Below are positions 33,539 to 41,544 of a stretch of 57,381 nt of DNA, in pieces. The notes under the pieces were generated by a model. It ran no database searches. It saw nothing but the letters and a program-made list of their open reading frames with translations, and was not told the DNA's origin. Source of the stretch: Puia dinghuensis (GTDB taxonomy: Bacteria > Bacteroidota > Bacteroidia > Chitinophagales > Chitinophagaceae); contig JAMFSL010000188.1 of NCBI GenBank assembly GCA_026225275.1, positions 1-57,381 on the forward strand, written 5' to 3'. Within the stretch, counting starts at the first letter, position 1. Every line of letters starts with the position of its first letter. The translations under genes were made by a program, and so were the position numbers.

Positions 33539-33838
33539 TTAATTTTTAAGGTCTTCTGTCAATTCATCCACCTGTCTTTGTAATTGTATTTTTTCTTCGC
33601 TGCTCAGGGTGTTGGTGGGCCGTTCTTGCATTTCCTTCCTTTCGCGGGCGAAGACTTGATTGATTACAGCGGAAAATTGCTGGAATTTGCGGCAAACATC
33701 ACAATAATGAAGGTGTATCCTATGCTGAAGGTATTCGGACAGCGTTAGTCTTGATTCCTGTTTTTTGATCGTCAGGCGTTGGGCCTTTTGGCAATCGTAC
33801 AAGATCTTTTTGAATGCGGTAAAATTAATCAACTTCAT
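33539..33838 (-). CDS. Candidate zinc-binding anti-sigma factor (ZAS-like)
   Basis: A 99-residue soluble protein with no membrane segment. It has C16 and the motif H42-x3-C46-x2-C49 (HLHYCDVC), the zinc-binding anti-sigma (ZAS) pattern, in a helical context. Its start overlaps the stop of the ECF sigma gene by 4 bp. Together these suggest a redox- or zinc-responsive anti-sigma factor. The C-terminal part is a charged helix (QLQRQVDELTEDL). Family match is by motif only. Confidence 0.65.
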   Translation of the reverse strand: MKLINFTAFKKILYDCQKAQRLTIKKQESRLTLSEYLQHRIHLHYCDVCRKFQQFSAVINQVFARERKEMQERPTNTLSSEEKIQLQRQVDELTEDLKN

Positions 33839-34419
33839 AATGACCAGATTTTGGCGATGCAGCTACGGAGTAGCAATTTCGCGCGGTGTAGGATAACCCA
33901 GTAATTAGACGAGGTAATGTTAAATTTCTTACAAATAAAATCGGCATTTTCTCCTGAAACATATTTCAGCAGGAAAACCTGGGAAAGGCTGGCCGGTAAT
34001 TTGCCGATACATCCGTCCAGGACCTTTTTAAGTTCCGATTGATTGATGCTGACGTCACTTTCGAAGTTGGAAATTGCAGGGAACGCGGCTATTTTATGAT
34101 GGCCATATTCTCCGGGCGTATTGAAATCGAAGTAGTGATCGCTGAAGGATTTTTCGGTATTATCCAGGTATTCCGACATTGGGATCTCTTTTTTGCCGGT
34201 TCTGTAATGATCTATTATCTTATTATTCAGAATCCGGACCAGCCAGGTTTTTTCACTGCAATCGCCGCGAAAGGTATCAACGGCTTTGATGGCAGACAAG
34301 AAAGTATCCTGGATCAGGTCTTTGGCCAGTTCGGTATCGTTGAGTTTATACCTAGCCAGGGAAAACAGATGATCTCCATAATTTTCTACCCACTTTCGGG
34401 TGTTGAGCGTTCTTTTCAT
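33835..34419 (-). CDS. ECF-type RNA polymerase sigma factor
   Basis: A 194-residue sigma-70 family protein. Region 2 covers about 10-75 (DHLFSLARYKLNDTELAKDLIQDTFL, TWLVRILNNKIIDHYR) and region 4 about 130-190 (LPASLSQVFLLKYVSGENADFICK and a HTH after it). The spacer between the regions is longer than usual, about 50 residues (YLDNTEKSFSDHYFDF). It is coupled to the ZAS-like gene downstream, and YHS and DoxX genes follow. Confidence 0.92.
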   Translation of the reverse strand: MKRTLNTRKWVENYGDHLFSLARYKLNDTELAKDLIQDTFLSAIKAVDTFRGDCSEKTWLVRILNNKIIDHYRTGKKEIPMSEYLDNTEKSFSDHYFDFNTPGEYGHHKIAAFPAISNFESDVSINQSELKKVLDGCIGKLPASLSQVFLLKYVSGENADFICKKFNITSSNYWVILHRAKLLLRSCIAKIWSL

Positions 34420-34430
34420 TTCTGTGTATA

Positions 34431-35078
34431 CTACGGTTTTACAATAAGGTACAATTGCGACAGGGCCACTGTCAATAATACCATTCCGAATAACAGGTCC
34501 AGCACCTTTTTATTCCTCATGAGCCAAGAGGTCAATTTTTTACCGGCGACAATAAATGTTAGCAGGCATGCGAATGTGCCTGTTCCTGCTGCCAGGATGA
34601 ACAGGTAAGCGGTATATCCTTTGCCTACCCAGCTATTTTGCATGGCGATGGTTATCCAGCTTGTCCAATAGGGGATTTGCAGTACGTTGATGGCGCTTAG
34701 CGTCAATCCGAGTGCAAAGCCGGCGGCGATCTTTGTTTTTTTGATTTTTGTTTGCGGATCGTTGCCTGCCCCTTCATGGCTGTTTTCAAAAAGGTTTCTA
34801 AAACACCCCACGGCCGTGATCAGCAATAGCAATAATGTCAACCAGCGCAGAATCATGAAAATAGAGGCATATTGATGGGCCATCGCCAATCCCTGCATAC
34901 AAAAGAACATGTACAGCATTTCTACCAGTACTACACCCACCGAGAATTGGCAGGCTTTTCGTCCACCTTCTGTCAGGGTAATTCGAATGGCTGTTACGTT
35001 AAGATTTCCCAGAGGCAATCCGCCAAGGAAGCTAATTAAAAAACCTGAAACCAGGGAAATAAAAGCCAGCATGTACAT
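34431..35078 (-). CDS. LysE-family amino acid exporter-like protein
   Basis: A 215-residue membrane protein with about six helices. GFLISFLGGLPLGNLNVTAIR at the N-terminus matches the LysE/RhtB opening, where the family usually has PGP before the N-x-T stretch. It probably exports an amino acid or similar small molecule. It lies 3 bp after the ATP-grasp gene and 11 bp before the sigma gene. Confidence 0.82.
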   Translation of the reverse strand: MYMLAFISLVSGFLISFLGGLPLGNLNVTAIRITLTEGGRKACQFSVGVVLVEMLYMFFCMQGLAMAHQYASIFMILRWLTLLLLLITAVGCFRNLFENSHEGAGNDPQTKIKKTKIAAGFALGLTLSAINVLQIPYWTSWITIAMQNSWVGKGYTAYLFILAAGTGTFACLLTFIVAGKKLTSWLMRNKKVLDLLFGMVLLTVALSQLYLIVKP

Positions 35079-35081
35079 AAC

Positions 35082-36146
35082 TTACCAGTTTTGGGCGCTT
35101 AGAATTTTTTTTATCTTTCCCGACGCACGTACTTCCCTGACGCCTTCGGAAAAGCGGAGATAGGGGATATTTTTATGCGTATGATTATAACTGGCAATCT
35201 CGTAGGTCAGCCGCCAGTGCTTCAAAATCTCTTTCCATGCGAATACGATAGAATGACTGGGATCATAGATATGGGTAGGGCTGCTGCCGCTGCCATTAAG
35301 TTCTATGAGGCTGAATTTTTTTCCGGCCGACAGCTCTTCCCAGGAATTATACTTGATATCCAACCGCCCAAAATAAAAGCCAGGGATCTGCGTGCAGATG
35401 TCATTGATCAGATTTTCCAGGGATGGATTGACGAGGTGGGTACCATCTATAAATTTTGATCCCCGGGCGTGGTTGCCATAATATGATATCTGCATCGTCT
35501 CGCCGGTCGCCGGTATTGCATGCATTTTTGCCCCTAGTTCGTGTGCGATTTTCTTGCGGTATAAGGAATATCGTTGATTTTGTTCGACCAATGTTCCCAC
35601 GGTATCTGTACCGTTGCCGGTGATAGTGGCAAACTCTTTAAGTACAATGCCTGATATTTTTCCTCTTTTTTCATTGGGCATACGATGGTAGAAGATCCCC
35701 GCTTCATTAGGGTAAGGAATATAGGATTGGATTAAGAAGCGTAAGGGCATCGACTGATAGTAAGCCAACAATTCTTTTTGCGAGCAGATTCTTTTCACAC
35801 CCATGCCTTGCATGCCGATGTCCGGCTTGACGATACATGGGAAGGTGATTTTTGTTTTTTCCAATTCCTGCAGGACCGCTGTGAACGGCATTTTTTTGTC
35901 TACACAAATCGTAGTTGGATAGAGTTCCTGAGGCAACAAGGTATATATATCGTTTTTACTTTCCATAACGAACCCGCCGGTGTGGATGCCGGGATTCGTA
36001 GCGTTCATAAAGTAGAAGCTGCGAGCTTTGAACCCGAGCCATAGCCAATACCAGCCTACAGGAGCATAGATCAGGTTAGTGGGCCAATACTCCCAGTTAA
36101 ATAATCTGATGATAAAGGCAGACAGGAATTCTTTTATTTGTTTCAT
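35082..36146 (-). CDS. ATP-grasp-domain protein of unknown substrate
   Basis: A 354-residue protein with an ATP-grasp fold: FPCIVKPDIGMQGMGVKRI (about 106-124) gives the ATP-binding lysine and glycine loop, RLDIKYN near 268 and LIELNGSGSSPTH near 285 the metal-binding Asp/Glu/Asn. The N-terminal 60 residues are hydrophobic and aromatic and may associate with the membrane. Such enzymes join a carboxylate to an amine or similar nucleophile. The LysE-like exporter 3 bp downstream suggests an exported amino-acid-like or peptide product, as inference. Confidence 0.75.
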   Translation of the reverse strand: MKQIKEFLSAFIIRLFNWEYWPTNLIYAPVGWYWLWLGFKARSFYFMNATNPGIHTGGFVMESKNDIYTLLPQELYPTTICVDKKMPFTAVLQELEKTKITFPCIVKPDIGMQGMGVKRICSQKELLAYYQSMPLRFLIQSYIPYPNEAGIFYHRMPNEKRGKISGIVLKEFATITGNGTDTVGTLVEQNQRYSLYRKKIAHELGAKMHAIPATGETMQISYYGNHARGSKFIDGTHLVNPSLENLINDICTQIPGFYFGRLDIKYNSWEELSAGKKFSLIELNGSGSSPTHIYDPSHSIVFAWKEILKHWRLTYEIASYNHTHKNIPYLRFSEGVREVRASGKIKKILSAQNW

Positions 36147-36847
36147 ACTGACAGACTGTAATTTTGAACCTGTATCAGGTCAGAATAATAAAAAGTGGAT
36201 TTTTCTTTGGTTATTTCGAGACAGGAGATGCTGACCGTCAACATTTTGCCTATCCGGTTGATGCGGATGTTGTGGTCTTCTTGTCCTCCGGGGTCGGTAT
36301 GCAAATGGAAAGTATAAATGGCTGAGACAGAGTATGGCCGTTGTGCAGCCAACCATTGCTGAAAGAAATTTTCTCTGTACTGCCGTACTTCGCCGGCGTA
36401 TAAGGTGCAACTCGACCAGAGATGAGCCTTTTTGGCGTCTTTCTGTATCCTGGTTTTCATCTGGCCATCCCAGCGTAGTTCATGCAGTTTATTCTTTTGC
36501 CAAAGCACCATCGTGAAGGGTTCGATGTCCTGCAGACCGATCTGGCCGAAAGTGGTCAACGGGTCGTCGGTGGTAAAGACATCCCAGAAGATCTGGCCGC
36601 GGCTTTTGCGGTAAGCCGGCTCCGGACGGTGTTTTTCGACGGCGCCGTTGAGCAGGACCAATGCCCGGCCATCGTTTCGTAGGGCGATCCATGTCCCACC
36701 GGCCTTGGTGTCTTTGGGGCCGACGAAGGAATAATGACCTCGTTCTTCACGAAAAGGGGCAAGGGCCGGGGGGCGTTCGGCGTTCTCATCCCGATTCGAG
36801 GTGATGAACACTTTACCATCGGCAGGGATAAAGCTTACCGTGCACAT
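36143..36847 (-). CDS. NRDE-family (TANGO2-like) protein
   Basis: A 234-residue protein beginning MCTVSFIPADGKVFITSNRDEN, the hallmark of NRDE/TANGO2 proteins; GGTWIALRNDGRALVLLNG follows. An N-terminal cysteine at position 2 suggests an Ntn-type fold, and TANGO2 relatives have been linked to haem or lipid handling. It overlaps its neighbours by 4 bp downstream and 13 bp upstream, consistent with one transcript. Confidence 0.9.
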   Translation of the reverse strand: MCTVSFIPADGKVFITSNRDENAERPPALAPFREERGHYSFVGPKDTKAGGTWIALRNDGRALVLLNGAVEKHRPEPAYRKSRGQIFWDVFTTDDPLTTFGQIGLQDIEPFTMVLWQKNKLHELRWDGQMKTRIQKDAKKAHLWSSCTLYAGEVRQYRENFFQQWLAAQRPYSVSAIYTFHLHTDPGGQEDHNIRINRIGKMLTVSISCLEITKEKSTFYYSDLIQVQNYSLSV

Positions 36848-37329
36848 TGCGCCTGGTATTTAAGGGTAGAAGGAGCCACGCCGAATTCCTGCGGCAGTTC
36901 GATATCCGAGACTTCGGTGATCCCGATTCGGATCAGCGCCATATGGTGGATGGCATGTTCTGTATTATAGACAATTTCCCGGAAGTAGGTAGTGGAAATG
37001 ACGCAGGGTTTGTCTTCCGGCCCAAGGCTGGTCTGTAACAGCAGAGCTTTGTCGGGATTTGCAATAGCATTCGTAATAGCGGCCAGGCATTCGGCGGCTA
37101 CCTCTTTATGGATAGCGATAGCCTGGTTCCTGGGGCGGGCATCGTAATTGACGGTGCCTATTGTGTAGCCGTTGACGAGGCATTGAAAGAGCTCTACCAC
37201 GTGGCGGACATGCTGGCCGACGGAACTGCCCGAAAGTGTCTGGCAGGACATCGTGTACTGTCTGTCGCTTAACTGATCGAGGGCTATGACTAAATCTTTA
37301 ACTGTCGCCCTTGCTGTTCCAAAAATCAT
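36835..37329 (-). CDS. DinB-family protein
   Basis: A 164-residue four-helix-bundle protein of the DinB/YfiT type. Histidines that could bind a divalent metal lie at H40/H43 (SVGQHVRHVVEL) and in HAIHHMALIRIG near 126-132. Members are putative metal-dependent thiol transferases or hydrolases. It is the first gene of a minus-strand run that continues through NRDE, ATP-grasp, LysE and sigma genes. Confidence 0.82.
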   Translation of the reverse strand: MIFGTARATVKDLVIALDQLSDRQYTMSCQTLSGSSVGQHVRHVVELFQCLVNGYTIGTVNYDARPRNQAIAIHKEVAAECLAAITNAIANPDKALLLQTSLGPEDKPCVISTTYFREIVYNTEHAIHHMALIRIGITEVSDIELPQEFGVAPSTLKYQAQCAR

Positions 37330-37435
37330 TTTTTAGGGTTTTCAGTAAAGACGGGGTGGGAGATGGAACCTTACAGGGGAGGGGGTATTTTTTTAATAAA
37401 TTTGATTTTTTTATAATTAATTGATAATTAATTTT

Positions 37436-40400
37436 TTATCTTATGACGAATACTGTTCCATTTAACCTGAATGGCCTGTTATAGTAATCCCTCCCGACGA
37501 TGATATAGACAAAAGTGCCTGATAAGGCGTGACCTCCGGCTGTCCCGTCCCAGGAGGCATTGATATTATTGGTGGCAAATACTTCGGCTCCCCAGCGGTC
37601 GAAGACCGCTATATGAATTGAGTTGACAAGTCCCTGGGCAATGACGCGCCACTGGTTATTGGTTCCCTTATCCGGGGTAAAGGCATTGGGTACAAAAAGT
37701 TTGACCGAGTCGAATACTTTTATATTGAGTGGGGATGAAGAACTGACGCAATCACCCCGCGTAAAACGTACATAGAGTGTTTCGTCTTCTGTGACAATGG
37801 GTGTTGTCAGGGTATCCGTAGTGGAAGTTGCGAGCACGGTAGCTCCGGCAGCCGCGTTATCCAGCAGTTCGTATGTCCCAGGCTGAGGGTTGCCTATGAT
37901 GACAATGGTGGAGGTGTTTCGTGGGATGTATTGATCGCTGACCTGCGGCGCTGGCGGTGCCAACTCGATGTCCTGGATGTTAAAAGTATTGCTATTGACG
38001 GTGCATTGGTATTGATCGGTAACGGTGGTGTAATAGTCTCCGGCATAGAGGCCAGTCAGGAGGCCGGCAGTAGAGCCTGCGATTTGAGAGCCATTGAACC
38101 ATTCCCAGGCATATGTCCTTGTCTGATCGACCATTTTAAGATCTTTGATAGCGCCCTGTCCGCTATTGCAGGTGTCATTCAGGACCTGCAGCGCCGAGTA
38201 GTCAAAAGCGGGCTTGTCGATCTGCGCGACCAGGAGGGCTGGGGTTTGTGCCTGGCAACCATAGGCATTGCTGAGCTGCAGCTGATAGGAGCCTCCGCCA
38301 AGGCCAGTGATATTTTCTGTGGCGCCTGCCGCGGCGCCGTCGGCGGTATTGACCCAGTTATACGTCGTGGCATTCGTTGAGGTGATGCCCATGATAGCCC
38401 CATTGATAGCATTGCAACTGGCAGGTGAAATGACCATTTGGCTCGTGTCGTAAGTGATCGAACCGTTATCGGCAATGCGGTAATACGCCGTGAAGATCGT
38501 ATCGCAGCCACCAGCATCTTTGAAGACCAGCCGGTAAGGACCGGCTGCCACATTCGTCAGGTTCAAATCATTGCTGATCGTATGGCCGGTCGAGTCTTCC
38601 CAGCCCAGGTAGACGGCGCCGGTGGCGTTCTGGTAGGTGATGCCTGTGATCGAGCCGCTGGAATTGCCGCAGGTGGTCGGCGTGATCTGCAAGGCATCCG
38701 TGGTCAGGGATGGGCCGGCCTGATTAAGCAAGGTGATCGGCCCGTACTGGGCGGAACAGGTGGGATCCTGTACCAGGGCGACCTGCAGGGTATAAGCGCC
38801 GGGCGCCAGGTTTGTCAGGGGATTGCTGGCCGTATAGTCAGGACAAACGATGTCGGTGCCTTTGAGCCAGACGTAGGTAGCAGTGGGATCGAAGGCGTCG
38901 CTATATTGAAAGGCGCCATTGTTCTGACCGCAGCTGGGTTGGGTGATGGCAATGTCGCTGATATTGATAGCGGGCAGACTAACGTTGGCTATCGTGTAGG
39001 GCGTGCTGGTAGCCGAGCAGGAGGCGCCGCCGATGGAGGTGATGAAAGTATAGGTACCGGGGCCTACATTGGTGAGGTCCGTGCTGTTGGCGACTATATT
39101 GCCCTGGGCGTCCTGCCAGTACCACTGTGTTCCGCTGGTGACCTGGATGTTTTTGATCGAGCCGTTATTGCGGCCGCAGGTGGCATTTTGGACGACGATG
39201 TTGTCCGTATTGATAGTGGCGGTGGAGAATGCGGAGGTTGCCCCATAGGTGTCCGTGGCAGTGGCGACGATGGCGCCGGTGGCGGTAAGAGAATAGCTCC
39301 AGTTACCATTATTATCGGCGGAGGTGGTCCCAATATAAGTCTTTCCTTCACAGCCGGGGCATTCGTCGTCGTAGAAGAGTTCGACGGTGGACCCGGGCAG
39401 GGCTGTGCCGCCTACCTCGCCGGCGGTGAGAAGGGTGATGTTGACGAAAGGCATCGGGCGAGGGGCCAGCATCCAGTTGAATTCGATGCCCAGGTTATTG
39501 CAGAAAATGCTATTACGGGAGATGGTGATGTTGCTGCACCAGAATTCATAGACGCCATAGCCGCCATAGGCGAGATAATTCTTGTCCGTCACTGCGGGGC
39601 CGCCGACGAGGGCGCTGCTGCAAAATTCGAAATCCAGGATCGGGAAGCTGCTGGCACTGGTTAAACCCGTAAGGTTGGTGACGTTGTCAAGCCCTACGCC
39701 GATGTGGTTACCCTGAATGGTAATGGGGCTGGAAATGCCGAAGAAGTCAAAGCTGCTTGCCGATACATTGCCGGTGATGTTTACCGCTATGGGAGTGGTG
39801 CCTGTGACATTAGACGACCCATCGTCAAAGCCGCTGATCATGAACTGACCGAGGTTAATGGCCAGACGGGTAGTGCCGGTTAAATCAGTGCCTTCGGTGT
39901 TGCCCTGGATGTTGAGGTAGCCAAAGTTGCCTGACCGCGCGCAGCTATAGTTCATCGGGTAATCCTGATCGACCATATTATTGCCCTGGCCGGGGTTGAG
40001 GCCGCCAATCTGTAGATTACTGACATTCGTCAGATAGAAGGTTACACCATTGAGGGCGATGCCCGCGGTGGTGCCAGTGGGATTGATACCCAGGAAATTA
40101 CCCTGGATGGTTAGGTTGCTGCACCCGGGATCTGAATCAAAGACCACGTCACAGTAAACGACCTGACTGCAGCCATCGATAACGTTACCGCTGCCGGCGG
40201 CGCCAATCTGGACGTTGCTGCTGGCCTGCAGGTGAAAACCCAGGTTCGACCCGCAGCCCTGGAGATACAGGCCGTATACGGCAATATTGGCCTGCCCTAC
40301 GGCTTCGAAGAAGGGGATGTATTGCAAGGGATAATTGATTAGGAGCTCGATCCGGGCGCTGCTGATGCCGAAGACCGGCGCGGGCTCGGTGGTGCCGTCG

Positions 40401-40642
40401 ACGGTCAGGTTAGAAGAAAGGTCGGGAAGGGCAGATGCGAGGGTGATGGTACGGCCAGCCTGGCTTTGGTCGGCGATGTTGAAGGTGATGATGTCTGCCG
40501 TCGCAACGCCATTGGCGGCGGCCTGGTTGATGGCGTCACGGAGGGTGCCTGGTCCACTATCCGCGTTGGACGTCACGGTAAATGTGGTCGCAAAGGACGA
40601 TAAGGCGCAGCAAAGCAGGATCAGGGTTAGAGGGAGTTTCAT
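37436..40642 (-). CDS. Large secreted protein with type B T9SS C-terminal sorting domain
   Basis: A 1068-residue exported protein. Signal peptide 1-18 (LILLCCALSSFA). About 20-400 is a right-handed beta-helix-like region rich in short Asn/Gly strands (ITFNIADQSQAGRTITL opening). About 480-900 contains about five SprB-like repeats of roughly 85 residues, each with a CG/CN-x-NxGxI core (CGRNNGSIKNI, CGQNNGAFQYS, CGNSSGSITGI, CNAINGAIMGI, CNSGQGAIKDL). The end (LFVPNAFTPDKGTNNQWRV, VFDRWGAEVFAT, GTFVYIIVGRD) is the gliding-motility-associated C-terminal (type B) domain that directs export by type IX secretion. A cell-surface or adhesin role is likely. Confidence 0.93.
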   Translation of the reverse strand: MKLPLTLILLCCALSSFATTFTVTSNADSGPGTLRDAINQAAANGVATADIITFNIADQSQAGRTITLASALPDLSSNLTVDGTTEPAPVFGISSARIELLINYPLQYIPFFEAVGQANIAVYGLYLQGCGSNLGFHLQASSNVQIGAAGSGNVIDGCSQVVYCDVVFDSDPGCSNLTIQGNFLGINPTGTTAGIALNGVTFYLTNVSNLQIGGLNPGQGNNMVDQDYPMNYSCARSGNFGYLNIQGNTEGTDLTGTTRLAINLGQFMISGFDDGSSNVTGTTPIAVNITGNVSASSFDFFGISSPITIQGNHIGVGLDNVTNLTGLTSASSFPILDFEFCSSALVGGPAVTDKNYLAYGGYGVYEFWCSNITISRNSIFCNNLGIEFNWMLAPRPMPFVNITLLTAGEVGGTALPGSTVELFYDDECPGCEGKTYIGTTSADNNGNWSYSLTATGAIVATATDTYGATSAFSTATINTDNIVVQNATCGRNNGSIKNIQVTSGTQWYWQDAQGNIVANSTDLTNVGPGTYTFITSIGGASCSATSTPYTIANVSLPAINISDIAITQPSCGQNNGAFQYSDAFDPTATYVWLKGTDIVCPDYTASNPLTNLAPGAYTLQVALVQDPTCSAQYGPITLLNQAGPSLTTDALQITPTTCGNSSGSITGITYQNATGAVYLGWEDSTGHTISNDLNLTNVAAGPYRLVFKDAGGCDTIFTAYYRIADNGSITYDTSQMVISPASCNAINGAIMGITSTNATTYNWVNTADGAAAGATENITGLGGGSYQLQLSNAYGCQAQTPALLVAQIDKPAFDYSALQVLNDTCNSGQGAIKDLKMVDQTRTYAWEWFNGSQIAGSTAGLLTGLYAGDYYTTVTDQYQCTVNSNTFNIQDIELAPPAPQVSDQYIPRNTSTIVIIGNPQPGTYELLDNAAAGATVLATSTTDTLTTPIVTEDETLYVRFTRGDCVSSSSPLNIKVFDSVKLFVPNAFTPDKGTNNQWRVIAQGLVNSIHIAVFDRWGAEVFATNNINASWDGTAGGHALSGTFVYIIVGRDYYNRPFRLNGTVFVIR

Positions 40643-40759
40643 GGTTAATACTGAAACAAGATATAAAAATTTCCTGATTAAATATGAATAATGCCCGGGC
40701 TCTTGATCTGTATAAAATAACGCCGGATGGGATGGTTAAATAGATCACTATATTTGGGT

Positions 40760-41263
40760 ATGGCGCAAAAGTCTCCTCCTTTGTTGCTGCATTTCCGCGA
40801 CTGGCTGGCGTTGCCTTTTGTGGTGACGGTTATTATTCCATTTTTGCTGTACAGGATAAGAGCGCCATTGATGCGGACGCCCCCGGTGGCGTTTAGTGTT
40901 GTTGGTGCGATCCTGTATGTTTTGGGATTGAGTATGCAACTATATACGACGAGCCTGTTCTGGCGTTTTGCCCAGGGTACACTGGCGCCCTGGGAGCCTA
41001 CTCAAAAACTGGTCATACGCGGGCCTTACCGTTACTGCCGCAATCCGATGATCACCGGGGTAGTGGCGATGTTGCTGGGAGAGGGGTTGTTTTTCAATGC
41101 GCTGGCCATTACGCTATGGGGATGCTTTTTTTTTGTGATGAATACGATGTATTTCATTTTCAAGGAGGAGCCTGCCATGCTGGCGAGGTTTGGCGAGTCC
41201 TATGCCGAATATAAGAAGCATGTGCCGCGGTGGGTACCGAGGCTGAGGCCGTATCACGGGTGA
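40760..41263 (+). CDS. Isoprenylcysteine carboxyl methyltransferase-like (ICMT/PEMT) membrane protein
   Basis: A 167-residue membrane methyltransferase-like protein. Hydrophobic helices lie at about 15-30, 40-60 and 97-125; GPYRYCRNPMITG and the EEPAMLARFGESYAEYKKHVPRWVP tail are the SAM-binding signature of this superfamily. I choose ATG 40760 over ATG 40727, because TATATTTG (40749-40756) directly upstream could be a -7 box and the extra 11 residues add nothing recognisable. The methylated substrate is unknown. Confidence 0.82.
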   Translation: MAQKSPPLLLHFRDWLALPFVVTVIIPFLLYRIRAPLMRTPPVAFSVVGAILYVLGLSMQLYTTSLFWRFAQGTLAPWEPTQKLVIRGPYRYCRNPMITGVVAMLLGEGLFFNALAITLWGCFFFVMNTMYFIFKEEPAMLARFGESYAEYKKHVPRWVPRLRPYHG

Positions 41264-41267
41264 GGGT

Positions 41268-41432
41268 TTACTCCGCCCTAAGGCTTTTCGCAGGGTTGGC
41301 TATAGCCGCTTTTATCGCCTGGGAGCTTACCGTCAGCAAGGCGATCAGTACGGACAGAAGTCCTGCTGATGCGAATACCCACCACCGGAGCCCAATTCTA
41401 TAGGTATAGCTTTGCAACCATTTATCCAGACG
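41268..41432 (-). pseudogene. Remnant 3' end of an FtsX-like ABC transporter permease gene
   Basis: Reading the minus strand from 41432 to the stop at 41268-41270 gives about 54 residues: LDKWLQSYTYRIGLRWW, VFASAGLLSVLIALLTVSSQAIKAA (in two parts) and ending NPAKSLRAE. This is the last helix and C-terminus of MacB/FtsX-type permeases of Bacteroidota (compare QAIKAALANPVKSLR). Upstream of 41432 the homology stops and a frame stop follows within about 35 nt, so the gene lacks its other 750 or so residues. It probably marks an insertion or deletion joined to the ATPase gene. Confidence 0.8.
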
Positions 41433-41448
41433 TGGGCAGTTTCTATAG

Positions 41449-41539
41449 TTGTGGACAGAAATAAATATTTATACTTGTCCATAAGCCATTCTTAAAGTAT
41501 ATTTGTGGACGAATATATATTTTTAAATTTGTCCACAAA
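41449..41539. promoter_or_regulatory. Promoter of the AAA ATPase flanked by two long palindromes
   Basis: Palindrome A has arms TTGTGGACA (41449-41457) and TGTCCATAA (41476-41484), one mismatch, with ATAAATATTTAT between. Palindrome B has perfect arms TTTGTGGAC (41502-41510) and GTCCACAAA (41531-41539). The promoter for 41545 has TTG at 41475-41477 inside A and TATATTTG at 41498-41505 inside B, spacer 20 bp. Thus both -33 and -7 lie in palindrome arms, which suits strong autoregulation. Confidence 0.75.
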
Positions 41540-41544
41540 CTATA

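Noticed and set aside
38438-39664. A 408-codon plus-strand open frame opposite the T9SS substrate gene
   Set aside because: It is rich in Gly, Ala, Val and Asp without any domain, and the minus-strand protein has a signal peptide, repeats and a sorting domain. The open frame follows from the GC-rich repeats.
40749-40756. TATATTTG as a firm promoter for the methyltransferase gene
   Set aside because: No -33 element at a suitable distance and it lies 3 bp before the chosen ATG; kept only as a remark.
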